From an uncultured Poribacteria bacterium (lineage in GTDB: Bacteria > Poribacteria > WGA-4E > WGA-3G), in NCBI GenBank assembly GCA_951828515.1, contig OX639992.1:2458217-2522216 (forward strand): a stretch of DNA of 64,000 nt, written 5' to 3'. Each line of letters begins with the position of its first letter. Position 1 is the first letter of the stretch. Shown piece after piece: positions 53,101 through 61,768 of this stretch. The translations under genes and the position numbers were made by a program. Under the pieces are notes generated by a model that was not told where the DNA came from, made no database searches, and was given only the letters and a program-made list of their open reading frames with translations.

Positions 53101-56100
53101 GATGCCTCAGAAGTAACACCCTCAGTTCACGTAGACACAATCGCCCCGACAGTCGTCATTACTGGCGCGCCGACGACAGAGCAAAAAGATGCGTTTGATC
53201 TGACGATCACGTTCTCTGAAGCGGTCAACGGCTTTGAAGTGCCTGACGACCTAACGGTCACGGGCCCTGCGGGTGCGAGTTTGAAGTCCGGCACTGCTGG
53301 CGGTGCCGTCTATGTCGTGACGATCACACCTGACGCTGCACAGGAAGGTGCTGTGACCGTCCAAGTCAAGGCAAGTGCTGTCCAAGATGCCGCACTGAAT
53401 GCGAATACGGATGCCTCAGAAGTAACACCCTCAGTTCACGTAGACACAATCGCCCCGACAGTCGTCATTACTGGCGCGCCGACGACAGAGCAAAAAGATG
53501 CGTTTGATTTGACGATCACGTTCTCCGAGGCAGTCAACGACTTTGAAGTGCCTGACGACCTAACGGTCACGGGCCCTGCGGGTGCGAGTTTGAAGTCCGG
53601 CGATGCTGGTGATACCGTCTATATCGTGACGATCACACCTGACGCTGCGGAGGAAGACGATGTGACCGTCCAAGTCAAGGCAAGTGCTGTCCAAGATGCC
53701 GCGCAAAATGACAATACTGCTTCCAATGTGGCTGACGTGCATATAGACACAATCGTTCCGGGGGTTGACGCAATTACCGGTATCCCAGATATAGAGAAAA
53801 ATAGTGCATTTGACATCACAATCACGTTTTCTGAAGAAGTCAACGACTTTCAGGCGAGTGGTCTAACGGTCACGGGCCCTGCGGGTGCGAGTCTGAAATC
53901 TGGCGATGCTGGTGATACCGTCTATGTCGTGACGATCACACCTGACGCTGCACAGGAAGGCGATGTGACCGTCCAAGTCAAGGCGGGGGCTGTGCGGGAT
54001 TTTGCGTTGAATGACAATACCATCTCAGAAGTAACAGATTCGGTTCATGTAGACACAATCGCCCCGACAGTCGAGATTAGCGGTGTGCCAGATATAGAGA
54101 AAAACGTTGCGTTTGACCTGACGATCACGTTCTCTGAAGCGGTCAACGGCTTTGAAGTGCCTGCTGACCTAACGGTCACGGGACCTGCGGGTGCGAGTTG
54201 GGAGTCCGGTGCTGCTGGTGATACCGTCTATATCGTGACGATCACACCCGCCGCTGCGGAGGAAGGCGATGTGACCGTCCAAGTCAAGGCGGGTGCCGTC
54301 CAAGACATGGCACTGAATGCGAATACGGATGCCTCAGAAGTAACAGATTCGGTTCATGTAGACACAATACCGCCAACCGTCGAGATTACCGATGTCCCAA
54401 CGGCGATTCAACTCGAAGCCTTTTCTGTGGCTATTATCTTCTCGGAGGTTGTCAATGAATTTGCGGCTGAAGATATTCAAATCACAGGGGATGCAGTCGT
54501 TGAGGGGATGACTTTGAGTGGGAGTGGCAATGTATATCTACTGAAGATTCTACCGGATGAGAATACCGATGGCGATATAATCATTAAAGTCCCTGAAGAC
54601 GTTGCCGAAGATGAAGCAACCAACGTGAACACCCCTTCATCCCTACAAACCGTCTTTGTCGCACCGAAGTGGATTCCGGATCCAAACCTCAGAACCGTCG
54701 TCAGAGAGGAACTTGGGCTTGACGAGGGAGAGGACTTCGCACCTGAGCAACTTGAGGTCCTAACAACTTTCGACGGTTTCTACCGTGATATAAACGACCT
54801 CACCGGGTTAGAATATGCGACCGAACTCTCTTCCGCAGGATTTACAGGCAACTTTATCAGCGATTTGATACCTTTGGCGGGTCTGACAACGCTGACAACG
54901 CTACTCCTTGATAACAACGCTATCGCGGACATTATGCCACTCGAAGGGTTGACAGACCTCACAGCCTTAAATCTGGCGGCAAATCGTATAGCCGACGTCA
55001 CACCGCTTGAAGCGTTGACAGCCCTACAAACGTTAAACCTCAGTGAAAATCTCATCAGCGACCTGGACCCGCTCGCCGGGTTAACCCTGCTCACCCATCT
55101 CTATCTCACCAGTAATGATATTCGCGATGTCTCTCCGCTCGTCGATTTGGAAAATCTCGAAGTTTTAGAAATTGCGGGGAATCCGATTCAGAATGTAGAC
55201 CTACTCGTTGGACTCGCCAAAGCGGTGAACGCGAAGGAAATTGTACCTTCGGTGATCCCAGATCAGATGTTCGCGTCTGCAGTCCGTCGGGCTTTGAAGT
55301 TAGGCGGAACAACCGCCATTACAATCGCCGAACTCCGGCACTTAACGACGCTCCTCGTCCCGCCAGGGGATGTCAGCTCCCTTGATGGCTTGGAACACGC
55401 AACCGCACTCACGACTTTAGTGCTCAGCGATAATTCCGTCACTGATATTACCGCACTCCAAGGACTGACGGAACTGAGGACTTTGAATCTCAGTGGCAAC
55501 GCTATCATCGACATTACACCGCTCGAAGACCTCACAGCACTGACGACTTTGAATCTCGATGGCAACGCTATCATCGACATTACACCGCTCGAAGACCTCA
55601 CAGAACTGACGGCATTGAATCTCGATGGCAACGCTATTATCGACATTATACCGCTCGAAGACCTCACAGAACTGAGGACTTTGAATCTCAGTGGCAATGC
55701 TATTATTGACATTACACCGCTCGAAGACTTCACAGAACTGACAATATTGAATCTCAGTGGCAACAGTATTACGGATATTGCCCCATTGGAAGACCTCACG
55801 GAACTCATCGCATTAAATCTCAGCAATAATCCGATTACGAACTTCGAGCGACTCGCAGGGTTTACGAACTTGACGGTGTTAGAACTCAGCGGGAACGCTA
55901 TCGGCGACTTGAACCCAATCTCTGGGCTGACGGAGTTAACCGCCCTCAATCTCAGCAGTAATGCTATTAGTGACGTGACCCCGCTCAGGCAGTTAACGCA
56001 GCTCACAGTATTAGACCTCAATGACAATGCCGTTGACAGTGTGACCCCACTTGCCGGTTTGACGAACCTAACCACCTTGGAATTGGCGGATAATACAATT

Positions 56101-57003
56101 AGCGTCCTGAACCCAATCACCTCTTTGACGCGGCTACGCGACTTAGATGTAAGGAGTAATACCATTAGTGATGTGCGTCCGCTGACTGCATTGATCCAAC
56201 TGACCACTTTAGATCTCGCCTTTAATGATATTCGCGATGTCCAACCGCTTGCGGGGTCCGTGAGTCTGGCGAGGCTACGTCTTGAAGGGAATCCGATCCT
56301 GGATACCACGCCGCTCTATCCGCTAACCCAACGCCTCCCGCCTGTTGATATTGATATCGTCGTTTCTCAGTACCCTCCTTGGGACGTTAATGCGGATGGC
56401 AGGGTAAACGCCGTCGATTCCGCACTTGTTACAGCGGCATTGGGACAAACGGGTGAGGCGATCGTCGATTCCCGGACAGATGTCAATGGGGATGGCACCG
56501 TCGATAACGCCGATCTCTTGATTGTTACAGACCACTTTGACGACGATTCGGCGGCACCCTCTGTCGCAAATCTCTTCGCGGGAGTCGGGTCAATGAATCG
56601 GGGGACGCTGGAAACGGCACTGAGACAGTTGATTGCTGAAAGCGACGGTTCGCTGAAATACCGGCGCGCCATCGCATTTTTAGAGAGTCTCTTGGCTGGC
56701 CTCTCCCCGCACGAAACGCGGTTACTCGCAAATTATCCAAATCCGTTCAACCCTGAAACCTGGATCCCCTATCAGTTGGCGAATGCCGGCACTGTAGTCA
56801 TCACGATCTATGATACGCGCGGCAGCGTCGTGCACCAACTGGTGCTCGGTCACCAGCAAGCTGGTTACTACACCGAGAAAACCCGTGCGGCATATTGGGA
56901 CGGCAGAAATCATGTCGGTGAACGCGTGGCGAGCGGTGTCTATTTCTATCAATTGGAGGCAGGTAATATTTCCCTCCTGCGGAAAATGGTCATCTTGAAA
57001 TAG
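50158..57003 (+). CDS. Secreted protein with 14 Ig-like repeats, LRRs and dockerin (2281 aa)
   Basis: AGGGGG lies just before the ATG. The N-terminus MTRRESHDFRRGSVKG precedes a hydrophobic signal segment (FRIFCAIFILLCSGATLAEAQ). Fourteen Ig-like repeats (about 38-1500) follow in two sequence families: LPDGEQKAAFDVTITFSEDV and TTEQKDAFDLTITFSEAVN. Two LRR blocks start at WIPDPNLR (1505) and at PDQMFASAVRRAL (about 1701), with consensus LTALTTLNLDGNAIIDITPL. A dockerin-like pair follows (about 2071-2135; DVNADGRVNAVD, DVNGDGTVDNAD), then the YPNPFNPETW domain (2191-2281). It lacks the MRRFY signal, the array promoter and the 3' REP, so it is a distinct branch of the family. Several Ig blocks (50.9-52.5 kb) are near-identical DNA. 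A secreted binding fibre is inferred. Confidence 0.9.
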   Translation: MTRRESHDFRRGSVKGFRIFCAIFILLCSGATLAEAQGVDLTVTITDVPDGTQNGAFSVTITFSEAVSGFEAADIATNDLATVTSLESTDDTVYIAEITPNEGAAGDVIFSVPENVAKPAAAALGTLDNNIASQEHTVPVDRVLPEVVPIPDLPTTPQKDEFSVTITFTEVVKDFAASDIIFSGDDPPATVKEVTADSSTTETIGDDDYTLTYTATITPTAGKEGDVTLEVVASAVTDAAGNANTAFTATDSVRIDTIPPTVAVSGLPDGEQKAAFDVTITFSEDVTGFGTDDISVSGEATATGISGSGKDYTATITPTAGKEDDITLHVAANGVEDNAGNGNTASVVTPQIHIDTILPTVASIVVPEDEENDAFDITLTFSEPVKDFEASDIELIFSNGDDAVATVTALTEDSSTTETIGGDAYTRTYTATITPTAGKEGDVTLEVVASAVTDAAGNANTTFTAADSVRIDTIPPTVAVSGLPDGEQKAAFDVTITFSEDVTGFDTDDISVSGEATATGISGSGKDYTATITPTDGKEGDVTLEVVASAVTDAAGNANTAFTATDSVRIDTIPPTVAVSDLPDGEQKAAFDVTITFSEDVTGFDTDDISVSGEATATGISGSGKDYTATITPTAGKEDDITLHVAANGVEDNAGNGNTASAVTPQIHIDTIPPTVASIVVPEDEENDAFDITLTFSEPVKDFEASDIELIFSNGDDAVATVTALTEDSSTTETIGGDAYTRTYTATITPTAGKEGDVTLEVVASAVTDAAGNANTAFTATDSVHVDTIAPTVEISGVPDIEKNVAFDLTITFSEEVNGFQVPADLTVTGPAEASLKSGAAGGAVYIVTITPADEKEGDVTVQVKAGAVQDIALNANTDASEVTDSVHVDTIAPTVAISGTPTTEQKDAFDLTITFSEAVNGFEVPADLTVTGPAGASLKSGTAGDTVYVVTITPDAAQEGDVTVQVKASAVQDAALNANTDASEVTPSVHVDTIAPTVVITGAPTTEQKDAFDLTITFSEAVNGFEVPDDLTVTGPAGASLKSGTAGGAVYVVTITPDAAQEGAVTVQVKASAVQDAALNANTDASEVTPSVHVDTIAPTVVITGAPTTEQKDAFDLTITFSEAVNDFEVPDDLTVTGPAGASLKSGDAGDTVYIVTITPDAAEEDDVTVQVKASAVQDAAQNDNTASNVADVHIDTIVPGVDAITGIPDIEKNSAFDITITFSEEVNDFQASGLTVTGPAGASLKSGDAGDTVYVVTITPDAAQEGDVTVQVKAGAVRDFALNDNTISEVTDSVHVDTIAPTVEISGVPDIEKNVAFDLTITFSEAVNGFEVPADLTVTGPAGASWESGAAGDTVYIVTITPAAAEEGDVTVQVKAGAVQDMALNANTDASEVTDSVHVDTIPPTVEITDVPTAIQLEAFSVAIIFSEVVNEFAAEDIQITGDAVVEGMTLSGSGNVYLLKILPDENTDGDIIIKVPEDVAEDEATNVNTPSSLQTVFVAPKWIPDPNLRTVVREELGLDEGEDFAPEQLEVLTTFDGFYRDINDLTGLEYATELSSAGFTGNFISDLIPLAGLTTLTTLLLDNNAIADIMPLEGLTDLTALNLAANRIADVTPLEALTALQTLNLSENLISDLDPLAGLTLLTHLYLTSNDIRDVSPLVDLENLEVLEIAGNPIQNVDLLVGLAKAVNAKEIVPSVIPDQMFASAVRRALKLGGTTAITIAELRHLTTLLVPPGDVSSLDGLEHATALTTLVLSDNSVTDITALQGLTELRTLNLSGNAIIDITPLEDLTALTTLNLDGNAIIDITPLEDLTELTALNLDGNAIIDIIPLEDLTELRTLNLSGNAIIDITPLEDFTELTILNLSGNSITDIAPLEDLTELIALNLSNNPITNFERLAGFTNLTVLELSGNAIGDLNPISGLTELTALNLSSNAISDVTPLRQLTQLTVLDLNDNAVDSVTPLAGLTNLTTLELADNTISVLNPITSLTRLRDLDVRSNTISDVRPLTALIQLTTLDLAFNDIRDVQPLAGSVSLARLRLEGNPILDTTPLYPLTQRLPPVDIDIVVSQYPPWDVNADGRVNAVDSALVTAALGQTGEAIVDSRTDVNGDGTVDNADLLIVTDHFDDDSAAPSVANLFAGVGSMNRGTLETALRQLIAESDGSLKYRRAIAFLESLLAGLSPHETRLLANYPNPFNPETWIPYQLANAGTVVITIYDTRGSVVHQLVLGHQQAGYYTEKTRAAYWDGRNHVGERVASGVYFYQLEAGNISLLRKMVILK
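50173..50194 (+). mobile_element. IS200/IS605-like terminal hairpin inside the 50158 reading frame
   Basis: TCCCACG-ACTTTAGG-CGTGGGA, followed by GTGTCAA, has the form of the subterminal right-end hairpin of IS200/IS605 elements near the tnpB 3' end. In frame it encodes RESHDFRRGSVK, similar in style to the C-terminal tail of TnpB proteins. No tnpA or tnpB gene remains nearby. Confidence 0.55.
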
Positions 57004-57024
57004 TATCATATGCCCTCATGATAG

Positions 57025-57054
57025 CTGGGAGGCTGATGTCTATTAGCTTCCCAG
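57025..57054 (+). terminator. Hairpin after the 50158 gene
   Basis: CTGGGAGGCT (57025-57034) pairs with AGCTTCCCAG (57045-57054), 10 positions with one G-T wobble, 22 nt after the stop. There is no U-run directly behind it. GGGT-GTCA-ACCCTATTTTT (57122-57140) could complete termination. Assignment as a terminator is tentative. Confidence 0.45.
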
Positions 57055-57139
57055 TGATCGCTGATGAGTGGAATGATGTGCTTGAAGGCACATTTGTCTG
57101 AAGTATAGCAATATCGGTAAGGGGTGTCAACCCTATTTT

Positions 57140-57997
57140 TCAAGTCAACTGCTCCTGTTTTGCTAAGTTCGCATCAAGGGTTTGGAGTTGATGCTGTGGA
57201 ATTAGGTCGAGATATTGCGTGATAACGCGTTTTGAAAGTCGTGTAATCTGTGAGATGTTGTCAATATCGGCAGTTGCCGCACGAACGACTTTCACGGACT
57301 CATAATCCCGAATGTATCGATCAACGGCCTCCTTGGAGTGCTTGGTCTTGGCAGCAATAGTCGGGGTAAGATACCCTTGAAGATAGAGCGTTATGATCTC
57401 TTTCTTGTGGGTAATGGCCCCCGATAAGTCATGGATATTGCCCCGAGTGGGTAAGATTTCTCCACTCGCTCTTTGCCACTCATTGACGTAATCGCTGACG
57501 ACAGCGTCACAGACGTTGAGTAAGACCGCCAAGTCGAGTTGTGTCAATAAGGCCCCTTGGTCATAAGCTTGATGACACCAACGAACCAAACGATTGATCC
57601 TGAGTTGTCGGGAGGTAAAGCCGTGGCGAAAGGATTCAACATCCTCTGTGGCAACGTATGTCAGGATGATAGGTTTCATCCGGGTATTGATGATGGCCTT
57701 GCCTCTCTCTGGATATTCATCAATCGGGACTGCCATCCACACAAGCTGTCCATAGTGGAGGAGTCGCTCCTGTGGAAGTTGGTCAGCCGTGGCGAGTTTC
57801 TCCAAAGGGAGGGTAATCACGAAGTAGTCCTCAACGGTCTTGAGAATGTCATCAACAATAGCAGTGGCAGTGACTTCGCCTTTGTCATACCCGTAGTCGT
57901 TGAGAAAGCGGTGGATCAACAACTGGCGTAGAGACTTATCGTTGATGCGTCTGACTTTCTTCTCATTGACTTGTGTGCGTGTCGAAGGTTTGCTCAT
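57140..57997 (-). CDS. DUF1670-type helix-turn-helix protein, second of pair
   Basis: This 285-residue protein is homologous along its length to the preceding gene product. Shared segments are the middle WCHQAYDQGALLTQLDLAVLL (about 140-160) and ITHKKEIITLYLQGYLTPTIAAKTKHSKEAVDRYIRDY (about 195-232). The latter is a helix-turn-helix typical of DUF1670 proteins. ISQITRLSKRVITQYLDL near the C-terminus is a second HTH-like segment. DNA binding is likely. Whether it regulates transcription or serves a mobile element is not known. Its ATG overlaps the stop of the upstream gene by one base (TGATG), so the two are translationally coupled and may form a heteromer. No nuclease or transposase catalytic motif is visible. 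Confidence 0.78.
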   Translation of the reverse strand: MSKPSTRTQVNEKKVRRINDKSLRQLLIHRFLNDYGYDKGEVTATAIVDDILKTVEDYFVITLPLEKLATADQLPQERLLHYGQLVWMAVPIDEYPERGKAIINTRMKPIILTYVATEDVESFRHGFTSRQLRINRLVRWCHQAYDQGALLTQLDLAVLLNVCDAVVSDYVNEWQRASGEILPTRGNIHDLSGAITHKKEIITLYLQGYLTPTIAAKTKHSKEAVDRYIRDYESVKVVRAATADIDNISQITRLSKRVITQYLDLIPQHQLQTLDANLAKQEQLT

Positions 57998-58794
57998 CAG
58001 AGATCCCCCTTTTTTTCATCCATGGGTTCGGGGTGAAGCAGTTGGGTCATGCGATCGGTGTGTTGGTATTGCTCATACAGCGAGAGATACTCGCGGATCA
58101 GCCGGTCAGAGAAATGAGAAATCAGGCGTATCTGTGCCTTAGGAAACCCTTGATGATGAAGCGTCGCCACTTGTGTGAAGTCTCTCAAATAGCGGTAGAC
58201 GGCCCGTTCGGAGTGGTTCGTCTTTTGCTCGATCTCGGTGAAGGTGTAGTCCTTGAAATACAAATCGAGAATCTGCGTCTTGTGAGACAGTCCCGGGCCC
58301 ATGTCGTGTTTCGCTCCGCGCGTCATCACGAAATACCCGTCGCGCTTCAAGTGGTGAATGTCGCGTTTCATTGTTGAAGGCGAGCTGGTTAATAACACCG
58401 CTAAATCCTCATAGCTCAGCAAGGCGTCTTGGTCGTATGCCTCTTTAGTCAATCGGAGGATGCGATGGCGTCTGAGACCTGCCAGACCATAGTTCGCTAA
58501 GACTTCCAAGTCGGTTTCGACATCATTGAGCGTCAACCGACAGGAGACTTTTCTCGCTAAGACGATGTGTTTGCCGGCGGGTTCTTCGGCACCGACGGCT
58601 TCATAACAGATTTGCCCTGAAGTGAGTTTCACATCCGCGTGTTCTGCGAAGTAGCTCGAAATCTGTTTATAGTAGGCTTCTGCCATTATGGGCATAAGAT
58701 TAAAGTCTGCTGCGATCTTCTGAATAATCGCGGCTCTGGCATTCTTGGATTCGAGTCGGTTGATACCGTAGGCGGTATCCTTCTTACGATTCAT
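57997..58794 (-). CDS. DUF1670-type helix-turn-helix protein, first of pair
   Basis: The start at 58794 (MNRKKDTAYGINRLESKNAR) is preferred because GGAGG lies six to seven bases upstream. The longer frame from 58851 lacks such a site. The protein has 265 residues. It carries LTKEAYDQDALLSYEDLAVLLTSSPSTMKRDIHHL (a winged-helix-like segment, about residues 115-150) and LSHKTQILDLYFKDYTFTEIEQKTNHSERAVYRYLRDF (HTH, about 175-215), the DUF1670 signature. The paralogous gene follows directly. Their location between inverted repeats and beside the surface-protein array allows two readings: mobile cassette, or array regulators. The sequence does not decide between these. Confidence 0.8.
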   Translation of the reverse strand: MNRKKDTAYGINRLESKNARAAIIQKIAADFNLMPIMAEAYYKQISSYFAEHADVKLTSGQICYEAVGAEEPAGKHIVLARKVSCRLTLNDVETDLEVLANYGLAGLRRHRILRLTKEAYDQDALLSYEDLAVLLTSSPSTMKRDIHHLKRDGYFVMTRGAKHDMGPGLSHKTQILDLYFKDYTFTEIEQKTNHSERAVYRYLRDFTQVATLHHQGFPKAQIRLISHFSDRLIREYLSLYEQYQHTDRMTQLLHPEPMDEKKGDL

Positions 58795-58918
58795 AGTAAC
58801 CTCCATGAGGAGAGTGTCGGTGATGCAAATACATCTACCTGTTAGATTCACTCATACTCTTAGTGTAACTCATGGGGGCATATGATACAAACTATAAGTG
58901 ACCCCTAACCCAGACCCG

Positions 58919-58942
58919 GTAGGAGCAGTTTCAAACCGCACC
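58919..58942 (+). repeat. Degenerate REP before the lamin-tail operon
   Basis: GTAGGAGCAGTTTC-AAACCGCACC keeps the GTAG head but has a mismatched left arm. It lies about 30 nt before the GTG start of the next gene. Confidence 0.55.
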
Positions 58943-58973
58943 ATCTGCATCAAGTTAAGGAAAAACATTTATA

Positions 58974-61733
58974 GTGCTATCACGTAAGTCGATATTTTTT
59001 TTCAACGTCTTAACACTGCTCCTCGCGGTCCTGCTCTGTTTCCCGGGGATAACCCCGGCGCAATTTCACGAACACAGATTAATACCGCTTGTGCAACCCA
59101 TAATCCCCTTCGGGGCTGAAGAAGAAAAAGAACAAGCCCTGCTAAGAAAAGAGGGTGCCCTCCTCGCAAATGACTTCGTTGTCTACGGGCGGGCGAAAAC
59201 AAATAAAGATGCAGGCATCACAGTCAACGTGGATTACCGACCCATCCTCTACTCGCGTGAATCGGAACTCAACGAGCAGCAGCAGCCGAATCTCAAGCGG
59301 ATGCCGAACTTAGAAACCTTCTTCGAGTTTGGCGGAACGCTCGAACTGTTTACAACCAACGCCTCACTGCAAAAATACGATATTGTCATGAGCGAAGTCA
59401 TGTGGGGCATTGATCAAGGACTCAGAGACACAACCGTTAGCGTAAAGATTGATGCCGTCGACAGCAGCGGAAATCTGACTACAGAAGATGTCGTCCTCCC
59501 CCAACTCGTTAGCCAAGAAGTCCAGTGGATCGAACTCTACAACACCAACAATAGAGATATAACCGCGGATCTCTACCTATTCTTTACACCTTTTGAGAGC
59601 CATCCCGTAAGGGAGAGCGTGGCGATCAACGGCAGGACTTACACGGTGCTCGACGCAGTCAGCACGCTGTTTACCGGACTCTGGCAATTGCCCGGGAAAA
59701 GCGGTAGAAGACCTACGACCGCCTTTGTCTCGGCATATCGGGACATCGACTACGAGAGAGTTGAGGATACACACTTAGAACGCCGTGCCCAATTAACAGG
59801 AATCCCGTTCGGATCGGATCCTGACAGTTGGGAAGAGACACCAGATAACGGCAGAAGAAACACGGAATTGAGAATCGTCACCGATTCCAAACTCGTGGAA
59901 CTCCCTTATATCAGCACGCCTGGGACAAAGCATGTCTCGGATGTGTTTACCCGCAGACTCAAAGCAACCGCCGTTCCCGCGAACACGCTTGTCATCAACG
60001 AGGTGCGCAACGATACATCGAAAGATAACCTTGACTGGGTCGAGGTGAAAAACGTCAGCGCCAGGGCAGTCGAACTTGAAGACTGGGAGTTGAGCGTTGT
60101 GACTGGCGTCGGAACGGATATCGATCTTGTGGATCTCCCGGCTTATGAACTCGGTAAGGGTGAAATTCTGCTCCTTCTCAACAAAACCCCCCGGCGGACC
60201 CCCTTCGCTGACGGTATCAACATCGCCGAAAGAAAATCGCGTCCAAAGGGCGCGCAACATCTCTACTTCGTGGATACAGGCTTACTGTTGCCAAATACCG
60301 GAAAATTCGTGCTACTCCTCAGGAACCAATCCGATAAGAATGGACAGGACGCAGCTATTGAGGATTACGCCGGCAACGGCTTCTTTCTCGATACCTCTCC
60401 GAAGTTTAGCACGGGGTTCTGGCCCCGAATCGGGCAACTGCCCCCAACGGATGTCGCCGATTTCGGGGAAAATTCTTTCGCATCCACCGCCACGGCTTGG
60501 ACACGGCGCCGCTATCAAAAAGATAATGGACATCACAAAAACGCATGGCGAGAAGTCGGCACACAGGGCGGACTCGGCTACGACCCAGGGGTCGATCGCA
60601 CCAGCGCGCCCGGCACACCCGGCTACGAGAACGATGCCCTGAAAACAAAAGCCGACGATAAAAATACCAAAACACCCGCTACCCAAGAATACACAGACGG
60701 CGAAATTAGCATCAGCGAAATTATGGTCGATGCCGGACCCCGACAGGACAAAGCACAGTGGGTCGAACTCTATAATAGCTCCATGACCCAGGCAGTCAAC
60801 CTCGCAGGCTGGACCCTGGAGATTCGCAACGCTACAGACGAGACTGACACTTATGTGGATGGCAGTTTCGTCTTCAAGGAGGCGATACTCTTGCCGAACC
60901 AGACGTTGCTCCTCGTCTCTAAGATCGCTGCGAATAACGTCGCATATAACCGCATCTATAATGTCTTCCGTCAGCATCGGCATGCGTTAGATGTACCGAG
61001 GCGGCGACGCTTCTTGAATCCGATGGGTTTCTATCTCAAATTGAGCTACATCCCCGATCCACGGTATAGTGAAGATGCTATCGTCATAGACGAGGCGGGC
61101 AACCTGAAAGTAGAGAGGGACCTCCGAACCCTTGTCTGGGACCTACCCGAACGGGCTCCCGAACTCCGCCAATCTTTAGTGCGTCAATATGGCGACCTTT
61201 TCAGACCGACTCAGAACGTGCGTAACGGCACGTCCGAACCGCCCGAGGACGGCACCAAGCAAGACGGATGGCGACACGCCGACAAGCATTATGTCGGTTC
61301 CACGTACTATGGAGATAGCGAGGATAGGGGCACCCCCGGCCATCGTTTCGGGGGTCCGCTCCCTGTCCAGTTATCCGCTTTTCACCCGAAACGCTCGGAA
61401 ACAGGGACGGTTCTCATCACGTGGACAACCGCATCTGAACTGGACAATGCAGGCTTCAACCTTCTGCGGAGTCAGCAACGGAACGGCACATTTGTCGTCA
61501 TCAATCCTACGCTGATTCCGGGTGCAGGCACGAGTGCCGAAAAACACATTTACGCGTTCACCGACACGACTGCCAAACCCGATGTCGTCTACTACTACCG
61601 GATCGAGGATGTCTCCTTCGCAGGCGTGCATCGGACGTTAACCACAATGCGCTTGAAGGGAGATATGTCGCCAGCAGGTAAACTCACCACGATGTGGAGC
61701 CATCTAAAAACGGAGAATTATGGTAGATTTTAG
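58974..61733 (+). CDS. Secreted lamin-tail-domain protein (919 aa)
   Basis: The start is GTG at 58974 with AAGGA about 11 bases upstream. The N-terminus has signal peptide SIFFFNVLTLLLAVLLCFPGITPAQ. Three lamin-tail (LTD) domains are visible: about 138-200 (IVMSEVMWGIDQG, then WIELYNTNNRD), about 340-410 (LVINEVRNDTSKD, WVEVKNVSARAVELEDWEL) and about 578-650 (ISISEIMVDAGPR, WVELYNSSMTQAVNLAGWTL). A fibronectin-III-like domain (about 798-895, LPVQLSAFHPKRSETGTVLITW) follows, then a short tail. LTDs in bacteria occur in secreted nucleases and surface proteins. No nuclease motif is seen here. It lies 35 nt before the next LTD gene, so an operon is likely. The YPNPFNP domain is absent. Confidence 0.85.
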   Translation: MLSRKSIFFFNVLTLLLAVLLCFPGITPAQFHEHRLIPLVQPIIPFGAEEEKEQALLRKEGALLANDFVVYGRAKTNKDAGITVNVDYRPILYSRESELNEQQQPNLKRMPNLETFFEFGGTLELFTTNASLQKYDIVMSEVMWGIDQGLRDTTVSVKIDAVDSSGNLTTEDVVLPQLVSQEVQWIELYNTNNRDITADLYLFFTPFESHPVRESVAINGRTYTVLDAVSTLFTGLWQLPGKSGRRPTTAFVSAYRDIDYERVEDTHLERRAQLTGIPFGSDPDSWEETPDNGRRNTELRIVTDSKLVELPYISTPGTKHVSDVFTRRLKATAVPANTLVINEVRNDTSKDNLDWVEVKNVSARAVELEDWELSVVTGVGTDIDLVDLPAYELGKGEILLLLNKTPRRTPFADGINIAERKSRPKGAQHLYFVDTGLLLPNTGKFVLLLRNQSDKNGQDAAIEDYAGNGFFLDTSPKFSTGFWPRIGQLPPTDVADFGENSFASTATAWTRRRYQKDNGHHKNAWREVGTQGGLGYDPGVDRTSAPGTPGYENDALKTKADDKNTKTPATQEYTDGEISISEIMVDAGPRQDKAQWVELYNSSMTQAVNLAGWTLEIRNATDETDTYVDGSFVFKEAILLPNQTLLLVSKIAANNVAYNRIYNVFRQHRHALDVPRRRRFLNPMGFYLKLSYIPDPRYSEDAIVIDEAGNLKVERDLRTLVWDLPERAPELRQSLVRQYGDLFRPTQNVRNGTSEPPEDGTKQDGWRHADKHYVGSTYYGDSEDRGTPGHRFGGPLPVQLSAFHPKRSETGTVLITWTTASELDNAGFNLLRSQQRNGTFVVINPTLIPGAGTSAEKHIYAFTDTTAKPDVVYYYRIEDVSFAGVHRTLTTMRLKGDMSPAGKLTTMWSHLKTENYGRF

Positions 61734-61768
61734 ACGGTTATTTTTTCTGAAAAGGATCACTCATATTG

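Larger units (their letters stand above)
57003..58888. mobile_element. DUF1670 gene pair between 19-bp inverted repeats
   Basis: GTATCATATGCCCTCATGA (57003-57021) and, inverted, GTATCATATGCCCCCATGA (58870-58888) differ at one position. They enclose exactly the two DUF1670-type genes and their leader. The left repeat begins at the last base of the stop codon of the 50158 gene. No target duplication is obvious and no known transposase is inside. The structure resembles a small non-canonical mobile unit. Confidence 0.55.

Noticed and set aside
57140-58794. DUF1670 pair as a toxin-antitoxin or defence module
   Set aside because: The two proteins are paralogs of equal size with HTH segments. No toxin, nuclease or ATPase motif is visible.
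60127-60983. ORFs in other frames within the lamin-tail gene
   Set aside because: They overlap a continuous frame with signal peptide and three LTDs, and have no domain support.
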